From an uncultured Clostridia bacterium (GTDB lineage Bacteria > Bacillota > Clostridia > Peptostreptococcales > Anaerovoracaceae), in contig CALIYX010000023.1 of assembly GCA_938049335.1 (NCBI GenBank), positions 183,686 to 247,685 of the forward strand: a stretch of DNA of 64,000 nucleotides, written 5' to 3'. A program made the translations under genes and the position numbers. Of this stretch, positions 9,339 to 19,647 are shown piece by piece; position 1 is the stretch's first letter; every line of letters starts with the position of its first letter. The notes below the pieces were generated by a model. The model saw only the letters and a program-made list of their open reading frames with translations. It was not told where the DNA came from and ran no database searches.

Positions 9339-11390
9339 TTACCAAGCGCCGCCACCGCCACCGCCGACACCGCCGCCTGAGAATCCGCCGCCACCTCTGA
9401 ATCCTCCACCGCCACCGGTGAATCCGCTGCCTCTACTGCGACCCATAAATCTTCCAGGGTATGTCTTTGACACTTCAATTTCTGTTCTTAGTTCAATATT
9501 ACTTATCATCGTATTAACTATCATAGGGTTTAAAGCATTTTGTCCAAATGAAGTGTAAGAGCAATGGTTAGGCACCGATATATTATTAAACTTTGAAATC
9601 CATTTATCTGTTAACTTAAACACATATGCATAAGGTAAAACATCATAGAAATACGATGGATTTTCATCTACAAGCTCATTGAGCCTATCGAGCTCTACAG
9701 TTTCTATAAAGTTCTTAAATCCGACAATTTGACCAAATATATTTCGGTTATAATCGCTTCTGACTTTTATCCCGTTTATTAAAAAAGGAAGAAGTATCAA
9801 ATATATTATAAAAGCTAAATACAGATATATTGGTGTTAGGTATCTGGAGATTGAAAAAAAATAAACATTTAGTGCAATTGCACATATTCCATAAAGTATA
9901 CCAAACAATATTATATTACGTATATTTTTTGATGCATTACTCATTTTTCTGTATGATATTTTCTTTACTATATAACCAATCGATAAAATGCAGATAGCTG
10001 TAATTAGAATAATTCCACGTGGAGGAATATCCCAAATTTCGGTGTGCAATCTATATAAGTAAAATAGCAAGGTTGATACAATTCCGACACCTCCTAATAT
10101 CTTAGCAGTCAGTTCACGTTCCTTAGATTTCTCAGAGTAGAATGATTTATCTCCTTCAAATTTTTCTATAATACTTGTGCAAATTTTATCAATAGATTTT
10201 CCTAATTTTTTACCGGCATCGTCTATGCTAATCTGTATGCCTACGCTTCTTTCATATGTCGAATCAAATAAAGCTACGTAGAAATCATTTACATAATTTT
10301 CTTCATTCTCAGGAGTCTTTAAAGATGTAATCATAATCTTGTGTTTATCTTTGTTATCCTCTATTTTTATGTATCCTTTTGATGCTAAATATAAGTAAAG
10401 TGAAACAATATCTTCATTATCGATTACTTCGTCTGCCAGATATCCGAGCTCTGCCGATGTAATTCCATCCGGCGGATTAAACATCACAGGTATTATAAGA
10501 TCTTTATTTTTGTGGTTTGCATACTTAAATACTGCAATAATAATTATAATTATTAAAAGTAAAGCCATGTTAAAATTGATATTCCATCTATTACTTGGAA
10601 CATCAACCCAGTAGTTTTTAGGTGTATCTACTTGAAGTGTCACTCCGTAATTTGCCGGAAGCATAGTTGCCTTGTAATTCAGCGTATTGCTTTTCTTATC
10701 GTATTTCCACTTAGTAGTTTGCTTAGTACTTCCAAATTTGCCTACATAGCTTTTCATCTTTGAATACGGAAAGTCATCAGGTAACTTAACCGTGACATTT
10801 GCATTCATGATGATCATTTCCCAGTTTGTTGGTATTACATTGATATTTATCTGCTTATCTGCATTTGTTGTAACGTAATTTTCTATTTTGTATTCAATTT
10901 CATATCTTTTTCTTCCAAATACAGTTCTATCGGGACTTCCGATTGTAATTACCTTATTACCTTTCACAATATTCACATTGTAAGTCTCACATGGGACTTG
11001 TATATCATTTATTTTGTAATTGCCCGTAAGTGGAATAGACCTTATAATACCATGTTTATTTCGTTCTAAAATTACACCGATTTCCTCTTTAACATTATAG
11101 CTATAGTCCTTATTTACCGTGATTTCAACATTAAAATAGTTTGTCGTTGCTCCATAAGTCTCGAACTCATTTCTTGCAGCTTCGCTGTTTGGTGTTTTAT
11201 CAAATATTTCATTGATTTCATTGGTTTCATCGTAATATAATTTATTATAATCATAGTATTCACTGTTCCAAATATCGCTTTCTTCTGCTTCTTCTGCAAA
11301 TGCCGGTACGATGCTCAAAGCTATAAGTAACATAAGTAATGCTATAACTATCTTTACATGCCGTTTCTTATTTATATTATGCACATACAT
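9339..11390 (-). CDS. DUF2207 membrane protein, paralogue 1
   Basis: This protein has 683 residues with a signal peptide (residues about 1-32, cut after AFA). An extracellular DUF2207 domain spans about 75-260. A membrane segment lies near 268-292 and further ones lie between about 435 and 560. A cytoplasmic part separates them. The C-terminus is a glycine-rich tail ending GGGGGGAW. The family commonly occurs with LemA and may form a membrane complex. It is a full-length paralogue of the next gene, 66 bases upstream. The coding sequence for the glycine tail is nearly identical in both genes and GC-rich against the AT-rich background. Confidence 0.88.
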   Translation of the reverse strand: MYVHNINKKRHVKIVIALLMLLIALSIVPAFAEEAEESDIWNSEYYDYNKLYYDETNEINEIFDKTPNSEAARNEFETYGATTNYFNVEITVNKDYSYNVKEEIGVILERNKHGIIRSIPLTGNYKINDIQVPCETYNVNIVKGNKVITIGSPDRTVFGRKRYEIEYKIENYVTTNADKQININVIPTNWEMIIMNANVTVKLPDDFPYSKMKSYVGKFGSTKQTTKWKYDKKSNTLNYKATMLPANYGVTLQVDTPKNYWVDVPSNRWNINFNMALLLIIIIIIAVFKYANHKNKDLIIPVMFNPPDGITSAELGYLADEVIDNEDIVSLYLYLASKGYIKIEDNKDKHKIMITSLKTPENEENYVNDFYVALFDSTYERSVGIQISIDDAGKKLGKSIDKICTSIIEKFEGDKSFYSEKSKERELTAKILGGVGIVSTLLFYLYRLHTEIWDIPPRGIILITAICILSIGYIVKKISYRKMSNASKNIRNIILFGILYGICAIALNVYFFSISRYLTPIYLYLAFIIYLILLPFLINGIKVRSDYNRNIFGQIVGFKNFIETVELDRLNELVDENPSYFYDVLPYAYVFKLTDKWISKFNNISVPNHCSYTSFGQNALNPMIVNTMISNIELRTEIEVSKTYPGRFMGRSRGSGFTGGGGGFRGGGGFSGGGVGGGGGGAW

Positions 11391-11456
11391 ACCTCCTTTA
11401 ATATCACTGTTTAAAATAATTGAATCACTTCACAACACGTGCAGGTAGTTTACAGT

Positions 11457-13436
11457 TTACCAAGCACCGCCACCGCCACCGCCGGCACCGCCGCCTGAGA
11501 ATCCTCCACCGGAGAAGATACCACCACCGGCATCTGGATTTGATACAGAGATTCCATCAAAGGTAGTTCTTTCAATGCCATGCATCATCCAGTATACATT
11601 CATGTAGTCAAAAGCATTTGTACCATGTCCTGCATAGCCTCTGTTATTTGGCACCTTTATATTCTCGAACTTTTTGACCCATTTTTTGGTTAGTTTAAAT
11701 ACGTATGCATATGGCAGTACATCATAGAAATACGATGGATTTTGCTCCACAAGCTCATTTATCTTGTCTACCTCGGCTAGTTCAATGAAGTTTCTAAATC
11801 CGATGATCTCTCCATAGATTTTACGATTATATGCACTTCTACTCTTTATTCCTATTATAAAGAATGGCAAAACTAGCGAATATACTGTGATTGCTATATT
11901 TACATAAATAGGTGTATCACTTTTGCTTAAAAATAAGATTAATACATTTAGTCCTATTATGAATAATACATATGCAATAGCAGAAAATAGCACACCAAAC
12001 ATACTCTTCGATGCTTTATTTGACTTTCTATAGAATATTTTCATTCTCAAGCTTTCAAGTAGTGAACCCCACATGGTAGCAATTAGTATACTCATCACTA
12101 TTAGCGATATTCCTGTTACTAGATTATCGTAAAAAACTAAATGTGACTTGTATATGGTAAATAATAGTGTTGTAACAAATCCAATATATCCAATTATTAT
12201 TGACGTAAATTCGAGTTTTTTACTCTTCTTAGAATATATACTCTTTTCCCCTTCAAATTTCCATTCAATCTGGCTTTTTATCTGTTTATATGATTCACCT
12301 ATATTTTCACCAGCCGTCTCTATATCTACTTCTTTGCCAATTGTATTATGTTTAGTTGATCCAAATAGTGCTTCATAAAATTCATTAACATATTCTGGCT
12401 CATTCAAAGGTGTGTTTAGAGCCCTTATGATAGTATCCTTCCTGCTATCTCCCTCTATTATCTTTATGTATTCCTTTGATGCAAGATAAAGATAAAGTGA
12501 AACTATATCTTCTCTATCAACATGCTCATCTACTAGATATCCAAGTTCTGCAGGCGTAATGCCCTCAGGTGGATTAAACATTACCGGAACAACAATTTCC
12601 TTATCCTTTTTACTTCTAAGTTTGATGACAATTATAGCCGCTAAACAGGTAATGATGATTCCAACATTTAGTGGATTTGTCCAGCCTTTGCTTGGTGCGC
12701 CTTGCCAATAGCCTTCTGGAGCATACGCTAGTAAGGTAATGCCGTATTTTGATGGGATCATGTTCGCAGAAAAATAAAGTGTATTATTTTTCTCATCGTA
12801 TACCCATCTTCCGAAGTCACTTGTGCTTCCGTAGCCTCCAGTATAGCTCTTCATATCGGTGTATTTAAAGTCATCTGGCAGCTGTACTTTGACATTCGCG
12901 CTCATGATAATCATTTCCCAGTTTGTTGGGATTACGTCAATATATACATGATTTTTTGCATTCGATTGAAGGTAGTTATGAATGGTATACTTGATTCTGT
13001 AGCTTTTTTCGCCTTTGACTTCTCTATCTGCATTTCCGATTTTGATTACGTAGTTACCTTCTTTTTTTCTTACTTCGTATTCGTCACCTTCGACACTTAT
13101 ATTATCAATCTTATAGTTTCCCGAGATAGGTATATACCTTATAATTCCATGCTTACCCCAATTAAACAAAGTATCAATAGTCTCCGTAACCTCATAGCTA
13201 TAATCCTTGTTGACCTTGATTTCAACATTAAAATATCTAGTCGTTGCTCCCTGAGTGATAAATTCATCAACAGCATATTCGCTATTTGGATATTGGTAAA
13301 TGATGTTTTTTAGCTCTTCTGTTGATTCACCCTCTGCGAATGTAGGAACTACAGCAAAAGAAATCAAAATCATAACTAGAATTCCAATAATGCTAATGTG
13401 ACGTTTCATATTAATATTAATCTTAAGCATATGCAA
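11457..13436 (-). CDS. DUF2207 membrane protein, paralogue 2
   Basis: This protein has 659 residues with the same plan as its neighbour: a signal peptide (about 1-34), an extracellular DUF2207 domain with NVIPTNWEMIIM-type motifs near residues 175-190, membrane segments near 255-275, 415-470 and 495-540, and a tail ending GGAGGGGGGAW. The two paralogues share long stretches such as PSYFYDVLPYAYVFKLT. They probably arose by tandem duplication, with LemA closing the three-gene unit. The start at 13436 (MHMLKINI) could be replaced by internal ATGs a few codons on. I see no decisive ribosome site. Confidence 0.88.
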   Translation of the reverse strand: MHMLKININMKRHISIIGILVMILISFAVVPTFAEGESTEELKNIIYQYPNSEYAVDEFITQGATTRYFNVEIKVNKDYSYEVTETIDTLFNWGKHGIIRYIPISGNYKIDNISVEGDEYEVRKKEGNYVIKIGNADREVKGEKSYRIKYTIHNYLQSNAKNHVYIDVIPTNWEMIIMSANVKVQLPDDFKYTDMKSYTGGYGSTSDFGRWVYDEKNNTLYFSANMIPSKYGITLLAYAPEGYWQGAPSKGWTNPLNVGIIITCLAAIIVIKLRSKKDKEIVVPVMFNPPEGITPAELGYLVDEHVDREDIVSLYLYLASKEYIKIIEGDSRKDTIIRALNTPLNEPEYVNEFYEALFGSTKHNTIGKEVDIETAGENIGESYKQIKSQIEWKFEGEKSIYSKKSKKLEFTSIIIGYIGFVTTLLFTIYKSHLVFYDNLVTGISLIVMSILIATMWGSLLESLRMKIFYRKSNKASKSMFGVLFSAIAYVLFIIGLNVLILFLSKSDTPIYVNIAITVYSLVLPFFIIGIKSRSAYNRKIYGEIIGFRNFIELAEVDKINELVEQNPSYFYDVLPYAYVFKLTKKWVKKFENIKVPNNRGYAGHGTNAFDYMNVYWMMHGIERTTFDGISVSNPDAGGGIFSGGGFSGGGAGGGGGGAW

Positions 13437-13450
13437 ATTTTCTCCTTAAT

Positions 13451-14299
13451 TTACTCTATATCTGTGCAAACTGCATATGGGATATTTTCCTTTCCTGCAA
13501 TAGCATAAAGCTTATTACCATCAATCAACATTTGTTGATATACTGACATTTCGAATTTGTCAAATTCGAGTCTTTTGTATAGGCTTCCATCTTTACGATC
13601 AATTAAAATCGGTTTATTTTTCTCATCTGACAAAAGCACATAATCCTTGTAATATAGAAAGTTAGATGTTCCCTTGGTATTATAGCTATATTTTATACTT
13701 CCATCAGCCAGGTTCAGGGCAAAGAACTTTCCGCCTTTTCCATCCGTTCCAAAATACAATACGCCGTCTTTCTCATCAACATCTGTATAAAGATATGCAC
13801 CTAGATTAGTCTTCCAAATAACTTTTCCTGAATCAGCCTCTCTACATGCCATTATAAAAGCTGAATGCATATAAACCTCTAGATTTCCAAATTTATACAC
13901 CTTACTGTCACTGTATAAATTATCTAAAGGTTCGGGTGCATCTCCTATAACTTTGAGCTGTGTATCAGTCACCTCTATCAATTTCTCTAATGACTTTCTA
14001 TACCCCTTATATTTCTTTGTATTAATTATGAATCTCCCATCTTTCTCATAAAGCTCGCAATCCAGAGCCGAGATATCGTCTAGATCCATAAGACGGATCT
14101 GTCCATGATTCGTAAAATCAGTAGAAAAATTTGTAAGTATAAATCCATGCATATAGTCTTTTGTATCATCTACCTGAGCAGTATAAGATACACAGCTAAG
14201 CACTGCGATTTTATTCTTTATCTTATATATTCCTATAGTATTATTTGCTCGTATTTCAATGTCGTCCCAAGTCAAGGGATATGCTATCAAAGGATTCAT
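13451..14299 (-). CDS. PQQ-like beta-propeller protein
   Basis: This protein has 282 residues and no signal peptide or membrane segment. It contains repeats of the propeller type, for example DGVLYFGTDGKGGKFFALNL then ADGSIKYSYNTKG, and ILIDRKDGSLYKRLEF. These resemble the blades of PQQ-like or quinoprotein propellers, but there are too few for a complete ring, so it may be a partial propeller or a related beta fold. Its start overlaps the stop of the 69-residue gene upstream by 4 bases (ATGA), indicating translational coupling. The function is unknown, and the context is immunity-like. Confidence 0.7.
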   Translation of the reverse strand: MNPLIAYPLTWDDIEIRANNTIGIYKIKNKIAVLSCVSYTAQVDDTKDYMHGFILTNFSTDFTNHGQIRLMDLDDISALDCELYEKDGRFIINTKKYKGYRKSLEKLIEVTDTQLKVIGDAPEPLDNLYSDSKVYKFGNLEVYMHSAFIMACREADSGKVIWKTNLGAYLYTDVDEKDGVLYFGTDGKGGKFFALNLADGSIKYSYNTKGTSNFLYYKDYVLLSDEKNKPILIDRKDGSLYKRLEFDKFEMSVYQQMLIDGNKLYAIAGKENIPYAVCTDIE

Positions 14300-14505
14300 A
14301 TTTCTTCTTCTCCAAGCTCTCTAAAGTTATCTACATGATATCCGAAATAGCTTTTTCCGGATTTTCCGATAAATATTCCATGCTCAGGCATATTAGTGAT
14401 TTCACCTAAGAAAATCATAGGTAAATCATCGGAAAAAGGATATTCAATTTGTATATCTTCCTTTATCGTAACAAGTGTTTTTTCTTTAATCATCCAAATC
14501 ACCAA
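14296..14505 (-). CDS. Small hypothetical protein
   Basis: This is a small soluble protein of up to 69 residues. The frame opens with TTG at 14505. An ATG four codons later, at 14493 (MIKEKTLVTIKEDI), is an equally likely start, since neither has a strong ribosome site. The protein is beta-rich with FGYHVDNFRELGEEEI at the end. It sits between an unknown gene and the propeller-like gene, overlapping the latter by 4 bases. This supports it as a real translated unit. The family is unknown. Confidence 0.6.
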   Translation of the reverse strand: MVIWMIKEKTLVTIKEDIQIEYPFSDDLPMIFLGEITNMPEHGIFIGKSGKSYFGYHVDNFRELGEEEI

Positions 14506-14512
14506 ATTAATC

Positions 14513-14914
14513 CTAATAAACCTCGTATATCAAGTCTTTATCAGCATTAAGTTCATCATCAAATTTAACTAGCAAATATAACTCTCCTGCGTGAGATTCA
14601 CCTGCATAGTATCCTAAAGCAAAGGCGCCATAACACCCACTAATATCAAACATTACATCTGTAAGTTCAAGTTCTTTTGCTTTATCATTAAGCTTTTCTT
14701 TTATGGTTTGAAGAGCAAAATTATCAAGAGTCTCAAGCTCAGTAGATAGTTTTGTCATTAGGCTTTCTTTGATATTACTTAAGCTATCTTCATTGTAACC
14801 TGTAAAGCTAAATTGTATTTTTTTTGAAAGCATGTGGGTAGTAAAATATATGCCTCCTGAGGTTTCTTCCCAGTTTATGCCATTAAACAAAGTTAGTAGT
14901 TCATCTTTATACAT
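14513..14914 (-). CDS. Hypothetical protein of the immunity-type cluster
   Basis: This protein has 133 residues and is soluble. The N-terminal half has IQFSFTGYNEDSLSNIKES followed by a helix TKLSTELETLDNFALQTIKE. The C-terminal half ends GELYLLVKFDDELNADKDL. The layout (strands, then a helix with Asn-Phe-Ala, then strands with paired acidic residues) recalls small DUF2004-type or immunity proteins, but I cannot name the family with confidence. It is 16 bases from the upstream gene and 7 from the next, within one minus-strand run. Confidence 0.65.
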   Translation of the reverse strand: MYKDELLTLFNGINWEETSGGIYFTTHMLSKKIQFSFTGYNEDSLSNIKESLMTKLSTELETLDNFALQTIKEKLNDKAKELELTDVMFDISGCYGAFALGYYAGESHAGELYLLVKFDDELNADKDLIYEVY

Positions 14915-14930
14915 AAATCACCTTTCTTTG

Positions 14931-15953
14931 TTATGATTCTAAGTTGCATATTGCTAAACCTTCATTCCCATCGCATATGAACGCATGATTTCCCCATATA
15001 TCAATTAGCCTGTATGAAGAACATCCTCGTGGCATAGTAAAATCTATAACCTCATTATCTTCAATCTTGATAAGTTTCTGTTTTCCTTTCCATTCATCTG
15101 TTTTAAATATAGGTGATATTATCAGCCATTTTCTATCGCCTGATATCTTTCCTCTTACACCGTGTTTTCCCTTGAGCCTACTCAAATTATCTCTTCCCCA
15201 TATCTTTTCTATAAATATTCCTGTTTTAGAAATCTCAAGGAACCAGTAATATCCTATAACTCCCATTCCTGCAGGATTAATAATGTTTCCTTCAAGAAAA
15301 CCATATATTTTCCCCTCTTTTTCCATTATCGATCCTATCATTGGGGGCTGATAGTTAAAATCTACCTTATCAAACTTACCATCTGCACGCTCTATTGCAT
15401 CTAGATGTTTTTGTCTTATACTTTCATTAGCATATACACAGGTTGCACCAGCTAACCACTGAGCCTTTTTACTTGCAAAATCAACACTTAAAATAGCAAA
15501 GCTATTTGTAGCTTCTAGCGAATTTCCACACCTACACACGATTGGAAATCTACCATTTTCACCACATACAGCTATTTTCATAGGTATTACATTTACTGGC
15601 CAATCTTCAACTTTTATTTCTTTCCACTCCGCATTTATATCAGTCAACATCCATAAATTCTTTGTTGCAGGGCATAAAAGCATAACTCCTTCGTTACACG
15701 ATAAAATCACAGGTTCCTTCCAGATATCTCTCTCATCCTTCGCTTCCGGACTTGATATATATCTAAATGTATCTTCTTTTATCCATACTAAACCACAACC
15801 AATGTCTTCTATCTCTGATGAAAAAAACACGATTTCATTTTCCCCGTGTGCTATCATGTTTTTTGCTGCAGCTGGACTGTACTTAAATGATTTATCAATT
15901 AACTTAGTTCCTTCAAATTTAAAACTTTTAATTATTTTTAACTTCATGCTCAT
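14931..15953 (-). CDS. Hypothetical repeat protein, propeller-like
   Basis: This protein has 340 residues, with no signal peptide. Several segments have the spacing of propeller blades (for example IVFFSSEIEDIGCGLVWIKE, VMLLCPATKNLWMLTD and FAILSVDFASKKAQWL), each a run of hydrophobic strands with a terminal Trp or Leu. No catalytic motif is visible. It lies 7 bases downstream of the PH-like gene and upstream of the small genes, and probably belongs to the same transcript. The function is unknown. Confidence 0.65.
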   Translation of the reverse strand: MSMKLKIIKSFKFEGTKLIDKSFKYSPAAAKNMIAHGENEIVFFSSEIEDIGCGLVWIKEDTFRYISSPEAKDERDIWKEPVILSCNEGVMLLCPATKNLWMLTDINAEWKEIKVEDWPVNVIPMKIAVCGENGRFPIVCRCGNSLEATNSFAILSVDFASKKAQWLAGATCVYANESIRQKHLDAIERADGKFDKVDFNYQPPMIGSIMEKEGKIYGFLEGNIINPAGMGVIGYYWFLEISKTGIFIEKIWGRDNLSRLKGKHGVRGKISGDRKWLIISPIFKTDEWKGKQKLIKIEDNEVIDFTMPRGCSSYRLIDIWGNHAFICDGNEGLAICNLES

Positions 15954-15959
15954 TTGTCT

Positions 15960-16379
15960 TTAATCGTAATAATACACCCTTACACAATTCTTTTTTAGTT
16001 TTTTCCTTAGCTCTGTAATCTCTAATTCTTTACCCTTTGATTTGCCTACAAAAAAGGCTGTGTCTCGTCCAACACGCATAGATATCGAAATAAAATATCT
16101 ATCTCCGTTACATCTTGGTGCTCGTACCAAATTAATAGTAACACTTTCAATGTTTTTTATGAGAAATTTCCTCTTGCCTGGCATTAAACCGCTATGTATG
16201 TAAAGATATCCATCTTTGATATTATATGATGAGGAAAACTTTCCTCCGCTTTTCTTGCTTATTGAAAGTCTTCTATATATGATAATCAAAGATATGAGCG
16301 CTAATACTATGGTAATATTCCTAATAAATCCAACTTGAAATATATCGTTAAAGCCAGTTAACAAATATTTTAAACCCAT
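15960..16379 (-). CDS. Small membrane protein with a PH-like domain
   Basis: This protein has 139 residues. One membrane segment (residues about 17-37) is followed by YNIKDGYLYIHSGLMPGKRK and FLIKNIESVTINL, a pattern like bacterial PH-domain proteins, in which a strand pair follows membrane helices. It ends in a basic helix and VRVYYYD. It is the first gene of the run that leads into the propeller-like genes. The exact role is unknown. Confidence 0.6.
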   Translation of the reverse strand: MGLKYLLTGFNDIFQVGFIRNITIVLALISLIIIYRRLSISKKSGGKFSSSYNIKDGYLYIHSGLMPGKRKFLIKNIESVTINLVRAPRCNGDRYFISISMRVGRDTAFFVGKSKGKELEITELRKKLKKNCVRVYYYD

Positions 16380-16419
16380 TATTTCCCTCTTGTTACGTTA
16401 ATTTAAGAATTTGTATAAT

Positions 16420-16896
16420 CTACTTTTCCTGTACTTCTTTACCACAAATATGCTCTATTTCAATTTCGAACATCTGCACAGCTCTTCCGGAAGATGCTAT
16501 AGCATCGGTAATGATATCCTCTCTTGGGTAATATTTTCTTGCAAGCATTTTTAGTATTTCAATCGATTCATCATCGTGATTAAGCAAATGACATCTTCCA
16601 AATACAACTACACTCTGTAAGTAAGGTGCCCATTCCTCATCCTTTACTATTTCATTACCGTAAACTGTAAAGCACACCTTATCATTAGCTTTGATTGAAT
16701 CATACTTATGTCCACTTCTTGCTCCATGAAAGTATATCTTATTATTTTCTTCATCGTATAGGTAGTTGACAGGCACAGCATATGGATAACCTTCATCACC
16801 AATAACCGCTAAAACACCTCTTCTAGACTCTTTTAGAAGTTCCTTTGCAGTTTCATCAGTGACTGCATTTTTCTTTCTTCTAAGCTCTCTAAACAT
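16420..16896 (-). CDS. Nim-like pyridoxamine-phosphate-oxidase-fold flavoprotein
   Basis: This protein has 158 residues and is cytosolic. The split beta-barrel FMN-binding fold is indicated by GVLAVIGDEGYPYAVPVNYL near residues 29-48, KIYFHGARSGHKYDSI (the flavin phosphate site) and VVVFGRCHLL. Length and motif order match the COG3467/NimA-like group, some members of which reduce nitroimidazoles. The native substrate is not known. TCCTCC on the plus strand just before the start gives a good ribosome site. It is transcribed alone, downstream of a degraded insertion sequence. Confidence 0.88.
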   Translation of the reverse strand: MFRELRRKKNAVTDETAKELLKESRRGVLAVIGDEGYPYAVPVNYLYDEENNKIYFHGARSGHKYDSIKANDKVCFTVYGNEIVKDEEWAPYLQSVVVFGRCHLLNHDDESIEILKMLARKYYPREDIITDAIASSGRAVQMFEIEIEHICGKEVQEK

Positions 16897-17045
16897 CTCT
16901 TCCTCCTTAGCTACTCACTTCAGCAAATTTGTTTGCAATTTTGCTTTATATATGTACTATATTTTATCACATTTTCCTAATCATTAAAAATTAAACCTGC
17001 TTATTATATCAAAGCTTATAAAAAAAAGCCTAAGCGAAATGATAT

Positions 17046-17260
17046 ATACCCTCTTTACTGGACACCCAGTAAGGAGGGTATTTTTATGCGTTACAGTCAT
17101 GAGTATAAGTTAGAGTGTATTGAGCTATATAGAAAAGGAATATGGCCTGAAACACCAATTAAAGCAGCTACTAAAAGGTTTAAATATGCCTATACATGAT
17201 TAATATTTCATTCAGATCAAGGATAGCAATATCAGAAAAATACTGTCACAAGAAAGCTAT
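17046..17260 (+). pseudogene. IS3-family (IS150-like) insertion sequence remnant
   Basis: A 15-bp hairpin (17047-17080, stem TACCCTC.TTACTGG) is followed by ATG 17086 and 37 codons (MRYSHEYKLECIELYRKG...), which look like the helix-turn-helix N-terminus of an IS3-family OrfA. After the stop at 17197 the sequence jumps to FHSDQG, stop, QYQK (17206-17238), the typical HSDQG motif of the OrfB catalytic domain. The middle of both genes is deleted and the catalytic frame has stops, so the element is dead. The right end is not identified. Confidence 0.75.
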
Positions 17261-17368
17261 ACAGGTTTTGGAAGTGATGTAGTACCTGATGTATATATTA
17301 TTGTCGATTGCTTTATCCGATCCATAAAATTAAGTATATTCATAGGTCCTCCTACAAGCAAAACATGA

Positions 17369-19647
17369 TTATTCAACGGATTTTAACGATTCTACCATAT
17401 CAATTTTTCTAACCTTTGCACTCATTATTAAATTAATTATCAAGGATGTTGCAATTACAGTTAGAGAACATATTGCAAGCAATTTGAAGTTAATAAATGC
17501 AATCCATTCAAAATTGTCAAAGCAAACTATTTTGACATAGACCTTTAAGAAAGCTGTTGATACAAAGATTCCTATAATCCATCCAATTGCAATTACAAGA
17601 ATGCAATCTTTTATAACTATTCCCCTTATTTCTTTTTGCATAAAGCCCAAGACTTTAAGTGTCGCATACTCTCTAGTCTTTTCTATAAAGTTAAGTGTAC
17701 CTAAGTTGTATAGTATTATTATAGTTAAAAGGAATGATGCCATTATCAAAAGTCTAACGATTGAGTTCACACTCTCAACTAGCTCATCAAGATTACTTCT
17801 CTGTCTAGCTTTAGTAATTATTGAGTTAAAGCCTCCGATATCCTTTAATTCACCTTCTGAAATATTGTTAGCTAGAATGACATTAGGATTAAATTCTCCA
17901 AAATTCTCTTCGTAGTATTTCTTTGAAACTGCTATTCCCTGAGGACTAAGAGTCTTTGTAATATTGCTGATTTTTACATTAACCCAGTCATTCTCCCCTA
18001 ATAGCCTTATCTTTACGTAATCACCCTTTTTAATATTAAGCTTTGTTGCAAGCTTATGAGTTATTACTGCAGATTCATTGTCAAGGTTTATTAACTTTCC
18101 AGACATATCCTCATATCTAATGAGATTCTTATTTTCTGATGCAATAAAAATTTCCTTTTTTGTTTGACCACCGAACTTCAAATCCATTTCTGTCTCATAG
18201 TTAAGCTGTTTTTCTGTATTCACCTTAGATATGCTCCGAGAGTCAACTATAACTGCTCTAACTTCGTAGTTATACTGCTTTTCAAACACATAGTCATTAG
18301 AATAATCTATTGATTGCTTTATTCCAAGTCCTGCTACTAGTAGAACCATACCACCCATAACACCAACTATTCCCATGATAAAACGAATCTTATTTCTGGA
18401 AATATCTCTTAGAACCCATCTCCAGTAATATGAGATTTTTAACCAAATAAAATTCGATTTTTCTATCAAAGGTTGCTTTGCTACTATGTCCATGTTGTTT
18501 GCATTTCTCATAGTTTCAGCTGGCATTCCTTTAAGGGCTTTGTTTGTAGCAAATAAGGCTGCAGACATGCAAATTAAAATTATGAGTGCAATAAGTAGAT
18601 AGCTAGCATGTGCTTGAATTAAATCCCAGTGTGGCATCGTCAAAACAGTCTGCTTAACTTTCAGAAGCGATGGTGATGTCACCTTTCGTCCAAGGATTAG
18701 TCCAACTACAGATCCTAGAGCCGAAATGAAGAAACCATAGAACGCATAGTGAAGTCTTATCGTAGATTTATTTATACCTATAGCCTTCATGGTTCCTATA
18801 ATAATTTTCTGCTTTCCAATCAGCCTTACCATGGATGTGTACATTGTAAGTAGAGAGAGTAATATGAATATCATTGAAAACAAAACTGACATTTTCTTCA
18901 TCTGATCTGTTTCTTTCTTAAGTGTGTTATATGAATCTAAATTCTCTCTTGTCGATGTCTTTATATAGCTTTCACCTACTACATTCTTTAATTTGCTTTC
19001 ACTTATCTTAGCATCAGTTTTTAGCCTTATTTCTGTATAAAATGGATACGGACTTAATTTATTAAAATTGTCCTTACTAACAAATGCATAACCATATTTC
19101 TTATGATTAGGTATGGTTTCAGAAAAAGAGCCTGTATAATAAATATACTCTGAGTTAAGCACAAAGCCCTTAACTTTGAAGCTTTGCTGCTTCATCTTAA
19201 ATTCTAGACTTATCTCATCTCCTATTTTTATATTATTTTTCTTTGCAAACTTGCTATCAAGCCATATTCCATCTGAGTTCACATCATACTTTTCTCCTTC
19301 AATAAGCTCAGGTTTTAGGCAATCAGTATTATCCATTGCATTTAATTTCACATTATTTTCCGTTCCAGAAAGCGTTGTTTGCAATGATGAAGCTAAAGTT
19401 ACTTTTCTCACACCCTTAATATCTTTAAGTTCATCTTTAATATTTTCATTAAAGCCTTTTGTGTAAATCCATTGATCTGCTAAATTTGTTCTATTTGAAT
19501 AATTCTTTGCCGATATACTCGCCCCATTCCAAACTGAAGCCATGCCAGAGAATATCATTATTGATATAAGTGCCATAAAGAAAACCGAAATGAACTGCAT
19601 CCAGTACTTCTTTATATCTCTAAACATTTTTATTATCAGATATCCCA
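17369..19647 (-). CDS. ABC transporter permease, FtsX/MacB-like
   Basis: This membrane protein has 759 residues from ATG 19647. The frame also opens at GTG 19653, but the ATG overlaps the TAA of the ATPase as TAATG and has GGAGG nine bases before it. Membrane segments lie at residues about 16-37, 252-277, 303-325, 345-368, 427-450, 635-658, 685-705 and 725-748, with large extracytoplasmic parts after the first and after the fifth. This is two FtsX-type units, as in single-polypeptide exporters of the ABC3 family. With the ATPase upstream it should export peptides, lipids or antimicrobial compounds. The substrate is unknown. Confidence 0.9.

Noticed and set aside
9262..9558. Plus-strand frame with long proline runs (98 codons)
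   Set aside because: It is the antisense of the glycine-rich tail of the DUF2207 gene and has no ribosome site.
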